Assembly (NCBI RefSeq): GCF_036320965.1
Contig: NC_092230.1
Span: 48,612,094 to 48,676,093 of the forward strand
DNA length: 64,000 bases
Reading direction: 5' to 3'
Origin: Panulirus ornatus
Taxonomy: Eukaryota > Arthropoda > Malacostraca > Decapoda > Palinuridae
The position numbers and the translations under genes were made by a program. Within the stretch, counting starts at the first letter, position 1. Every line of letters starts with the position of its first letter. Below, in pieces: positions 22,291-34,400 of this stretch. The notes below the pieces were generated by a model. The model did no database searches. It had not been told where the DNA came from and was given only the letters and a program-made list of their open reading frames with translations.

Positions 22291-25200
22291 ATGCTTGTAA
22301 TGATTATGCTCCAGATCTTGCTGATACCATGTAACGGTAAGGGAAATGTATGTATCTTAATACATTCTTAGAAAAAATTTTGATCATAAAAAAGATTAAT
22401 AAATTTCAGCATGCATAAAATATGAAGTAAAATAGTAGTGGTTTTGTAGACACAGCTGGATGGTTTTTAATCCTCCATCATCAACAGGGAGGACCTAGGT
22501 AATTCAGTATATTCACATTCCTCATATCTTCTGCACTGTTTATGTAAGATTATGTTCTTTCTTACTATTTTGACAAATGCCAATTTAAATAGTTTTTATT
22601 GCATTCCTTGAGTACTATTTCACCTCATGGGTATCATGATTTACACTGAAACCATTTCAAACAAATACTAATGAACATGAACAGCTACTGAATACAGAAA
22701 ATTAAGAGCTTATGTAATTATACTTCACTTATTCAGATGATTGCAGGCATCAGTCAATGAGTTTACAGTGATGAAACAGAAGAGGATGTCATGTCTTGGC
22801 CAGTCAGAGTTTGCTACTGTATAACATGAGTTAAAGAATGGTGAGGAAGATCTCAATTCCATTCTTGAACTGAACATTTTGACTGCTACTTACACCAGAA
22901 ACTTGATGAAAAAATCTAAAATCAAATACTTTCGCTTGATTATGAGAAACAGGTAACCTTATACCAAAGCTAAATTTTTAGGCATTAATAATATGAATGA
23001 TGACACTATTAATCATACATCAGCATAGACATAACAGTACAGTATTTTCCTGAGAATAAATTTCTTACCAATTGTCAAATATGGTACAAAAATTACAATA
23101 GTGAATGGATGTTTTACATGCATACAGTTTCTCAGCAAATTCAAAGGAAAGTATGGCAAGAACATAATGAATTCACTCAAATAATTAAAACAAATTCATT
23201 ATATCTGTCTTAATTCTTGCATGACTGTTCAGTAATAATCTGAGAATAATAATAACAGGAAGCCTTGCCATAATTTCATGTGCACTTATCTAGACCATTC
23301 ATACCTATTTACAGGTCAACTCTTGCAAGGAACATGATATGAAAGTTCATCTTCACTCTACAGACTCTGGTTACCTATATAAAAAGCTACACAGGGTAAA
23401 TGAGAAGGGCTAAATAACACTAAAACATCTGTCTGAGTTGCGTCAAAACCATTGTACGTTAAACCCTGAGAAAACCTATAAGAATGAGGCTCAGTTAAGT
23501 CACATCTTGTCGCAACTGTTTACAGAAGCAGGGGTGGCCGACCAAGAATATCATTGCTGGGCAAAAGGCAGCTAGAACAAATATTAGGTATGGACTTAAG
23601 TATACAGACTAACTTCAAAATCATATCTTCAAATATTCTTAGGCCATAACAGAATACTGTTACAAATCCAGTCATATTTTTTCAGTTGCCCTTTGCTCAA
23701 TAAACACATATTTTACATTTATCTTAGAATACCAAGACCCAAAATGTGTCGCATGTTTCCACACCTTTGTTTCAGGGCAGTGAGTTTATGAAGACCCTGA
23801 AATTGGTTTGGTAAGATACATACCACACAGATTTCCTTGGAGCACTCTGTAAAAATAATAGTCAGTCATTTGAATTAGTGGACATTATCTGCAGACATTG
23901 GCTGACATGAGGACACCATCATCAAGCATCCTCATCTTGATCACTCTCATCTAATTATTACAGAATATAAAGAATGTTTTCATCCTTTTTTTTTTTGCAA
24001 GTTAGCAATTATATATATCTAAATATTATTCCAACCTGATAAAAACTAACCTTTAAAACTTTAAGAAAGCTGCACTAAAGATCATAATCTACCCTCAAAA
24101 TTTCAGTTCCAAATTCTTAAATTGGCCACTTAAGTACTGGTATGAAGTGAGACAAGTGCTCTCTTGCCAGTACAATATTAGTGGATTTCTCATGCTCTTA
24201 CTTAAGTGGTAGCTAAGAATATGGTTCTAGAATGAAGAATACAAAATAATGGCAGATATTTGGACAACCACTGTACTTAAATAACTACTGAAACTTATCA
24301 TAGAAGTTAGTGGTTCTCATGATGTACAGGCATGTGGCCAATGCAATGCACTTCAGCCAGGAAACAATGTCACCCACTCACACCATACCGGTTCTCTGTA
24401 TCTTCATCACTGCAATATTCCGAGAAGTGATAAATGAGAAATACTGGGGATATTATTTTTGATTTTTTAAAGTAACCCAAGATTTCATGACATCCTTAAT
24501 TTTCCTGGAGAATGGGCGAGCCATCCCTCCCAGCTGGAGTGTCTGTTGGTCAGAGAATAGAAATGGGTTTCCTCGACAATAGAGCAGAGGTTAACGAGTT
24601 TGATATAACAAACATTTAATAAACCTGCGATACACCATCATTTTAGATATGTTATTGAACACAATCTTCTTTTCATAATGTGAATGTGTCTGTCATAATA
24701 AATCATTTTAGTGTGACATAATTGGTGGCATGACGGCTGGTGGTTGTAGTTAAGCATAACTGGAAGTAGTAGTATGACAGAAAAAAACAAAAATGTGAAA
24801 TGACAAATGGCAAGTGCTGAATGGTAACAAACAGATACCTGGTCAATGTGGGTCATGACTGGATAAACTGACATGAACTGTGGTGATATGATTGGTATGG
24901 TATGGATTTTCCCATCACATGACTGATTGTGGGATGTAATATAATTGGTGGTGATAAATGACTGGGGGCCATGGTTTGATATAATGAGTTGCCTTAAGAG
25001 TTTATGACAATACTATGGGCATGTCCATCACATATGACCTACCCATTATTTCACTGTAAGATATCAATGCTAGCTGGGCAAGCTACAGCATTCTTAAAAT
25101 ACCACTCTAAGCATAATTCTTATCAATTTCGGTAATTTCTGCTCAACTGCTTTAAATACCCAACTTTTACATTAGTGGATCTCATCAGTGTTATGCCTTC

Positions 25201-25513
25201 TGCCACTACATCTACTTTCTTACACCCTACATACTGTTACACGCATCAGTCTAGTATCAGTGACATGAGTAGCTATTTTTACCTTTAGCTGGTAGTTCAA
25301 CAGGCTCAAATTTTTCCTTATTGAAAATCCATTCAAGGTATGATAACTTCTCATTGAGCCACATTTAGAATCAGGTACAGAGAACGAGGTAAGCCAGTCA
25401 TGTCACATAAACCATCTATAGGGGTATCACTGGATATCTTTCATTATTTCAATCTCTCTAATAAGAGACACTATCAATCCAAGTAAACAAATATATATAT
25501 GAAAAAGCCCATG
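22291..25513. other. No gene recognised
   Basis: AT-rich, stop-rich in all frames. Loose recurrences of (t)gatataattggtgg-type words at 24700-25000 suggest another decayed short repeat, too weak to call. Lies 3' of the betaglycan-like gene. Confidence 0.4.
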
Positions 25514-26610
25514 TGATAAATCAATGCTATGCACTTGTTCAAGTGATCAATGCTAAGCTCCTATTCATGTGATAAGTCAATGCTAAGCAATTCTCCATGT
25601 GATGAGTCAATGCTATACACTTGTTCATGTGATCAGTCAATGCTAAGCACTTGTCCATGTGATCAGTCAATGTTGAACACTTGTCCTTGTGATAAGTCAA
25701 TGATGAGCACTTGTCTAAGTGATCAGTTAATGCTCAGCACTTGTACATGTGATCAGTCAATGCTTAGTACTTGTCCATGTGATCAGTTAATGATTAGCAC
25801 TTGTCCATGAGATCAGTCAATAGTGAGCACCTGTCTAAGTGATCAGTTAATGCTGAGCATTTGTCCAAGTGATAAGTCAATACTTAGCACTTGTCCTTGT
25901 AATCAGTTAATGATGAGCACTTGTTCGTGTGATCAGCCAATGTTAAGCACTTTTCCATGTGATCAGTCAATGCTAAGCACATGTCCATGTGATCAGTTAT
26001 GTTGAGCATGGGTCCATGTGATCAGTCAATGCTGAGCACTTGTCCATGTGATCAGTCAATGCTGAGCACTTGCCCATGTGATCAGTTAATACTGAGCACT
26101 TGTCTATGAGACCAGTTAATACTGAGTACTTGCCCATATGATCAATCAATGCTGAGAACTTGTCTATACGATCAGTCAATGTCTATATGATCAGTCAATG
26201 GTAAGTACTTGTCCATGTAACCAGTCAATGCTATACACTTACCCATGTGATAAGACAAAGCTGAACACTTGTCCATGCGATCACTTAATGCTGAGCACTT
26301 GTCCAAGTGATCAGTCATTGCTTAGCACTTTTCCAATTGATCAGTCAATGCTAAGCACTTGTTCATGTGATCAGTTAATGTTTTGCACTCATCCACAAGA
26401 TCAGTCAATTCTAAAGACTTTTTCATGTGATCAGTCAGTGTTGAACAACTGTCTATGTGATAAGTTAATGTTGAGCACTTTTCCAAGTAATAAAGTCAAT
26501 GCTAAGCATTTGTCTATGCAATCAGTTAATGCTAAGCACTTGTTCATGTAATCAGTCAATGCTAAGCACATGTCCTTGTTATCAGTTATGCTAAGCACTT
26601 GTCACTAAAT
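25514..26610 (+). repeat. 30-bp minisatellite, about 36 units
   Basis: Tandem copies of TGATCAGTCAATGCTAAGCA + CTTGTCCATG with scattered substitutions (TGATCA often TGATAA; GTCAA often GTTAA). Because 30 is divisible by three, long stretches stay open in frame, giving decapeptides such as CDQSMLSTCP on the plus strand and TDHMDKCSAL on the minus. Occasional 1-2 base slips (about 25983, 26178, 26495) break frame, arguing against a protein. Confidence 0.9.
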
Positions 26611-28440
26611 TTTCCCAAAAATAAAGGCTTTACTTCCCCCTGTCTTTCACCAACAAATTTTGTTTCTAGCAAATGATGTCCCTTTATACAACAGTTGATC
26701 ATATAGTAATGAGAAGCTCACATTATCTACAAATCTGGGGCCACCATGGCAACAACACTCCAGCTCTGGTGTATTGCTTGCCTATCCTAGTTTGCTACCT
26801 GAGAGTAATACCAGATATTCCAGGACTGAAGAAATCTCAAGTATAGCATACTCCTCATGGTGATCTTCACAGATGCAGATGCATAACAGGTAATAAAAAA
26901 CTGCCCTATTACAAGATGCAACTCCAACAAAGCATGAAAGTCACCTATTACAGACCTGAGTAAATATTAAGCAAAACTTCCTGATTTCTACAGCTGGCTT
27001 TACAAATTCATACATAAAAAGGTAACAACAGTGAGCATTAAGACCCTGGAGAGAATATCTTAAGGACCAGTAGCAGCACTCAAGCACATTTCTGGGTTGC
27101 TCCTAAGCACAGTGAACTGCTCTGAGGGCTTTCCTGGTCAGTCCACAAATCAAGCTGACAAAGAACTAGCATAAGATATTTATATTGAGTATCTGACAGC
27201 ACTCTGCTGGGCTTCAAATGCTCTAGGAACAGAAGCATCTGCAATACCATATTTAGCTCATAGTAATGGATCTGGTCAAAAAGTAAACTGGGGATAAAAG
27301 AAGGTCTGTGAGTTGCTCTTGGGCATTTCTGTTACACTAGCAGCTTAAAAACATTTACCCGTATTATATGGTGCAACTCATGACTATCGTGCAAGGTACT
27401 GGGGTGATACAATGCAAAAATCTAGCTGGTAGTTTGGCATACATAGGAACAAGGCAGAGCATTTCAATCCCCTACACACAGACTTAATAAACTGAATCTT
27501 TTAAGTTCCTTCCAGTTTACATGACTGATTCATAAGACTGAGCTAAAAAAGTGTCACCATATCTTCTTCACAATATAGTAACTTATAAAAAATTTCATTA
27601 CAGGTACCCTAAGCCCACTACATATGTGACTGCATGACATACAAATCATGCAGTAACACTTGATGCCACAGATTTATCTAGAATCTCATTAACTGTCAAA
27701 ATAAACATTTTGAACTAAAAAATTAACTGCAAGTTCAAATGTCTGGATGCAAAATACAATCCAACTAGAACTGCTAATACAATAATGCAACCCAACTGGA
27801 ACTGTCATTAAACTGTACAATGCAGCAAATACTGCAACTATTAGTAAGGTACTTTCATGGAAATCTAAGCTCATGCTCTCATAGTCATCCAAGATCTACC
27901 TCTGTGGATAGTTTAGATTCATGACAAATTTTTCAACACTCAAGCTACTGTTGGTCACTGAATACTTAAGATGAAAAGTTTAATCTATATTTCAGTTTCC
28001 ACCAGTTTTTATTGAGTTAACCTTCTAAGAAAGGTACACTACCTTAAAAGTTTTGGGAATACTGAGCACTTAGCTACAAATCCACATAACTAGTGTTCAA
28101 ATTCACATAAAAAAAAGGAAGTTTAATACATATCAGGCAGCCACCATGTTAAGGTCACTGAGATGTAACAGTGGCCCAAAGTCGTGGTAACACGTTGTTT
28201 GTGTAGATGCAAATGCTGTGTATGCCAAAATTTCTTAATGCCAATTCTCACACTAAATCTTTACATGCTAAGATTTTAGCTTTCCCTTAAAAATTTTACT
28301 GAGGTCTCACACACATTTGATAATGTTTCATCACCTATACATCACATAGCAGCCAGTCACTACACACAGCTAGTGGTAGGAGGTGGTGCATGTTGTAATT
28401 TCCCGCGCCGTGACCACAATGGGGGCAGCCCATGGGATCG
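26611..28440. other. 3' flank / possible 3' UTR of the betaglycan-like gene
   Basis: No repeats or ORFs of note. The part next to 28440 must include the 3' UTR of the receptor gene; its length is not determinable from sequence alone. Confidence 0.4.
28008..28013 (-). promoter_or_regulatory. Candidate polyadenylation signal of the betaglycan-like gene
   Basis: AATAAA on the minus strand, about 430 nt past the stop codon. It is one of several A/T-rich hexamers in the 3' flank, so the true 3' end may be further away; transcript reads would be needed to choose. Confidence 0.25.
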
Positions 28441-28553
28441 TCAGGCTGTCATAGGAGCCTGAGATGAAGGGGTAGAAGAGCCAGAGTGGGCAGACAGATC
28501 ATAACCAGAGTTTCGAGGACCACTACCCTCTGGACGTTTCTGTTGACGAGGAT
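28441..28553 (-). CDS. TGFBR3: Betaglycan-like exon G: cytoplasmic tail and stop
   Basis: The last coding exon, 113 nt to TGA at 28443-28441, reached over a 141-bp intron (tttgcag acceptor). The tail of about 40 residues begins [11 protein letters not shown] and ends [17 protein letters not shown]. The [13 protein letters not shown] pattern parallels the vertebrate tail, including the penultimate Thr. The vertebrate PDZ-binding end S-T-A appears here as M-T-A, so the residue at -2 differs. Confidence 0.8.
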
Positions 28554-31346
28554 CTGCAAATTTCATTACATTTTTCAGAAAAGAATACTCAATTTATGAT
28601 AGCATTCAGGTGTAAAAAAAATTACAACTAATGATTTGAATATAAAATCCTAACAGACAAAATAATGTAACTGATAACCAATGATATAACATACCTGTTT
28701 TCATGTGGATGACCCACAGTGTAGCTGTCAGACAAACTCCAATTACAAAAGAAGCAAGTGCAATGCCCACAACTATCTCTGTGGACAGTCCACCTAGTAC
28801 TATAATCTGAGTCTTGTCATCAGTGGAGCTGCTTGCTGCTGAGCTACTACCGGCACTATTGCTACCATGAATGTTGCTAGTGCCACTACTTGTCTTCATA
28901 CTGCTTCCAGACAAAGCAGCTGCAAAAAAATCACATCAATCACATTGTATAATTACATTCATATATAGTTCCTTGCAAAAAAGAGAAAAGAGATGTATGT
29001 GTGCTTCTTGCAGAGAAGGGGTGAGGATGATATAGAGATGTACAAGAGAATAGGCAAGATGTCAAGAGGAAAGTGCAGAGGATGAAAAATGTGAGATGGG
29101 GTAATAGAGTATGAGCAATCTTCAGGAAATATGAAAATGTTTTGAAAGGAGGTGAGCAGTGTAAAGAGAACAATTGAATAAACAGGAGCATCAATGAGGG
29201 GAGCAGATGGGGATGTGGTCCTGAATGTTTCAGATCATAGCATGGAATCTATGGATGAAGTGTTATGCACAATGAGAGTCATGATCAACAGTTTGATGAA
29301 AAGAGAGGTGGTGAATATACTGTGGAACATGAAGTGTGGCATTACAGCTAAAAAGATGAAAGTGCAGTTGAATTTCTAAAGAAAGGAAGTGACAGTGTTG
29401 TTGAACAATTTGTCAAGATTATCAGTGGCTCATGGTAATGTGACTGAGAATTGGCTGAATGACTGTAGTGTCATTATATAAAGGCAAAGGGAACATAAGT
29501 AAATGCTCAAGTTACAGAGGAATATGTGGTTGACTGTATGTGGGAAACTGTACAAGGGAGTGGTGACTGAGAGGGTGGAGGGATGCCCAGAGCAATAGAC
29601 CTGCAGAGTACAATTTGGTTTCTGGAGAGGTAGAGAATGTGTGAACCAAGTGTTTGCTTTGAAAACTTGAGAGATGCACTTGAAGAAAGGGAGGGAATTG
29701 TATGTAACAATTATGGATACGGAAACACTATATGATAGGTCTGACCGAGATGTCTTGTGGAAGATGTTACAAGCTGTTTAACCATTCAATTTCCCATTAA
29801 GTCATCCTTTTCAAACTTCAAAAATTCACATTTTTCACATTGTTTCACCACACAACTCCATCCCTTCCTTCTTAATGAAAGATCAAGTTGCTTTTCAGTA
29901 TAAAATCCTCCCTCTGCCACACCTATTGAGCAAGCAATACATTCCCCATACGAACATACACAGCAAAATGTCTTTAATCTGGCAATCTAAAGTTTGGAAA
30001 CTCTCATGGTTCAGAAAGAAAAAATTCTGACCTAGTTTGGCAAAATTTCTATAGTCCAGAAAACTGCTACTCTGCTGTCAGCTGTTATTATTTGGGTACT
30101 TCAAGGAAAGCCATTGTACCTAATGACTCATATCTGTAAGCATGTTTACACACACATTAACTTTCAGGTTATTTTCATGTAATTCAATGCAAAATGTAAC
30201 AAAAAATATACAAAACCTATTAAGACTAATGCATTAAGCAAAAATAGAGCATATTATTGTATAATCAACTACTGTACCAGCATGGACACATGCCTGATGT
30301 AGTGACTTGAGTTTGTATGTACAAATATCTTAATGTTTTTACACTTATGCTTCAAATAATCTACTGCAAGATGTGAGAAAATACATAAAACAAATTTCAA
30401 AACAGAAATTTAGCAAAAACAAAAAATGTCAATATATAACTGAAGAAGAGATTGCTTGCACATGATGGGTTTACGCATCTGCTTTTGTAACAGCATGGGG
30501 ATTCAGCTAACATAGCAACTTGTTTTTGTGTAAACATTCATGTTCACCTTACTCTTAGGGTTTATGGAATTTATTGCAAAATGAATTTAAACAATTCTTA
30601 AAACAGTTATCAAGACCAAGAAACCATGCAGAAGTACAGAAAGTAACTGTATAATCAAAGATGAGATTGCTTCACAACTTGATCAGCCACGGTTGGCCAC
30701 TGTAGCAGTGAGTTCACTCCCCTAACTTTATGTTTATGGTTCATGTACTTAATATCTAAACATGAAATCAAGAAAAAAACTGGGAATGTTTTTGTGTAAT
30801 CAATGAAGAGATCACTTCCTTACAGTGATTTCAGCTGTAGACGATCATTGTACGGTAAGAGCATAAGCATGCAGTTAACAGAATAACACGTTTTTGTATG
30901 TGTGGCTCAGTTCAGAATTTCATGATAAACTTACAGTAAAGGGCAGACAGCCTATTGCACCCTGCCAGGGTGGCAACCACTGTGCCAAACTCTGCACTAA
31001 CACACAGAATGGAACTGACAACATAGCGGTGCAATTCGAATGAAGACTCATAAAAACTAATTGGGAAGGATATTACTAAGAATACAATGGGAAATCAATT
31101 TTGAATGAAGCCTATGAGAAGTGCTTACATATCAGTGTATCCAGTATTCATACTTTTCTTTAAGATACTCTAAGTCATAGGATACATGCATATTGAGAAT
31201 GTATTTGATCTTAGAATCATCTTTAGCACCCAAAGGTGTTAAAGATCTTTTGGTTAGTGGATGTAGCTTGATGTTGATGGCTTTGATGACCTTGGTAGTT
31301 GATAGGCCTACAGTCCAAACAACCAACTAACCTACTCTAGGTAATA

Positions 31347-31431
<85 letters not shown>

Positions 31432-34400
31432 CAGTTAAATGAAATTAAAGGAAAATGTGTTCATCTTGCATCACACCTCAGACACACACTGAAACACTGT
31501 ATGTGTATGTGTGTAATAAATATAAAAAAAATAAAGAACAGTTGACTGAATTAAAGCAGCTAATCAACTGAAAATACACAGTTTAGGAATACATAACTGG
31601 GGGTCATAACAGTAACTAGTTAATCACAAAATAGCTTAAGATCATGGTTGGGCTGGATACTTCTATGCTTTGGATAAGCACATGAGTGAAGTCTACATAC
31701 TTAGTGGAAGTTTTGTGGAGCAAATTTCATGGTTTATTCATGCGTGTATATGTACGAGTAGGAAGAGTGAAAAGTGAATAGTTCCAATTGAAGGTTTGTC
31801 TGTGGCAAGGGTGCATGATGTTACCATGGTCATTCAATTTGTTTATGGATGAAGTGGTGAGGGAGGTAAATGCGAGAGTCTTGGATAGAGGGTCAAGTAT
31901 GCAGTCTGAGGAATGAGAGGGCCTGGGAAGATGTTGGTGGCAGAGTTGAGTGAGAAACTGCAAAAGTAGGTGACTCACTTTGGAAGTGTGCGAAAGGAGG
32001 AAGTTGAGAGTAAATATGAATAAAATCAAGGTTATCATGTTTAGCAGGGTTAAGGGACAGGTTAACTAGGGTGTGAGTTTGAATGGATAAAACGTGGAGG
32101 AAGTGAAATGTTTTAGATATCTGAGATTGGATGACATGCCAGTGAATGAAACCATGAAAGTGAGTCATTCGGTGGATGAAGGGGAGGAAAGATTCTGGGA
32201 GCACTGGAGAATGTATGAAAAAAAAATCATCTGGGAGGGCAAAAATAGGCAGGTTTGAAGGTATAGTAGTACCAACAACATTATATGGATGTGAAGTTTG
32301 GGCTACAGATATGGGTAGCAGAGGAGGATGGATTTGTTGGAAGTGAAATGTTTACAAACAATATGTGGTGTAAGGTGGTTTGATCAAGTAAGTAATGAAA
32401 GGGTAAGAGGGAAGTGCGGTAATAAAAAGAGAGTGGTTAAGAAAGCTGAAGGGAGTGAGTTGAAATGATTTGGAAATATGGGGAGAATGAGTGAGAAAAG
32501 GTTGACAAAGAGCATATGAGTGTCAGAAGTGGAGCAAACAAAGAGGATGGAGAGACCGAACTGGAGATGAAAGGATGGACAAGAAGATTTTGAGTGATTG
32601 GGGCATGAACATGCAGGAGGGTAAAGGGTGTGCTAGTGATACAGGGAATTAGAATGTTGTGGTATACTGGGGTCGACATGTTGTCAGTGGACTAAACCCG
32701 GGTATGTAAGGAGCCCAGGAAAACCATGGAAAGGTCTGTATGGCCCGATTGTGGAGAGAAAGCTCTGGTTTCAGTGCATTACACAGCTAGAGAATGGATG
32801 TGAGCAGATGTGGTCCTTCTTTGTCTGTTCCTGGTGCTATCTCCCTAATGCTGGGAACAGTGATCAAGCATACAAAAAAATGTGATGATTCAGTGAACAT
32901 TAAGTGATACAGAGTTATATACTGGTTGAACTGCTGTAACACTGTGTTGACATATATCATGCATTTCACGGTGAACATTAAGAGATGTAAAGTTACGAGC
33001 ATTTGCGTGTTCCACTGAGGTGTTACCTGTTACTCACGGCTGATAAGAATCACCAGAAGCTCCATCAAACCCAGCTGAATTGGAGAGATGATAGGTTAGT
33101 GCTCAGAGGTCGCATCATCATCAACATCCATGATGATGGTATCTCTAAACGTGGGGTTATCACACACAAAGTTGGGCTGTTCCCCAATATCATGATGAAG
33201 TGGATTAAAAGAAGGAAGGATAGTGGCACCCTTAATGACTTATGCATATCATAATTGTTTATGAAAAGGAGTGGGACATTAGCAATGATGAATGATGGGT
33301 AGTGATTGAGAGACCTGCATTAAAGTCAAAGTTTAATGGCAGCTGATTTCAGTGTCCCTATTTGTGGGTAGCTATGTATGGTTAAGGCTGAGTTTTGATT
33401 ACAGAGAAAGAGGTAATGCATCTGGAAATATCTTATCACTGCCATAACCACATTTACGTGTTCAAAATATTGGTGTATATTATTTAGATGGATTAACAGA
33501 TTCAGCACATAACTTTTAAAACATAATTATAACTGAAACGTAAATTTACAATTTAGGCAACCTTGAGTGTCACATTCCTTGTGAATATGGTTGTTTTTTG
33601 TGTTCTGTTGATAGAGAGAATAAGATCCCCTCTGAGAACTGCCTTGGTAAATAATGCTGCAATTATTGTAGCAGGATGGTTCTCCAAGGTGCTCCTGTTC
33701 TTAATACCAACAGAATACAACAAACAACCACATTCATAAGGAATTTGACATTCTGAGATGCCTAAATTGTAAATTTATATTTCAATTATAATCACGGTTA
33801 AAGAGTCATATACTTAATATCATAACCCTTCTACATAACCTAAACAATATTCTAAAAATGAAAATGTGGTTATGGCAGTGATTATGATATTTCCAGATAT
33901 ACAATCCATATCAATGTAATCAAAACTTAGCGTTTCCCATACATATAGCTACCCACAAACATAGACGCTGAACTTGGCTGCTAATAAACTTTGACTTTAA
34001 TGCAGATCCCTCATTTCTTTCCATCATTAATCAATGCTGCTATGTCCTACTCCTTTTCACAGACACTTATAACATATGTAAGTCGTTAAGGTTACCATTC
34101 ATCACACATCTTCAAATCCATTTCATCATGACACTGGGGGACTGGCTAACTTCATGTGTGATACCCTACATAAAGAGATCATCATCACAAGGAGTAATAA
34201 ATACAAACTCTGAACATCAACCTTTCATCTCTCCAATTCATCTGGGTTTGATAGCACTTCTGATGACTCTCCTCAGTGTCAATTACCATCAACACCTTGG
34301 TGGAACACATGCACACACAAGCAGGCAGACGCACATTCTAACTATGTTAGGGCGTTTCACTGTCTGTCTAAGATGTGTTACAAAGTGAACAAAACCAGTC

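Noticed and set aside
25550..26551. Cys-rich decapeptide ORFs as a protein or antimicrobial peptide gene.
   Set aside because: They are products of a 30-bp tandem repeat, open on both strands and broken by slips, with no signal peptide or splice context.
25514..26610. CRISPR-like array of regular repeats.
   Set aside because: Units abut with no unique spacers, and the genome is eukaryotic.
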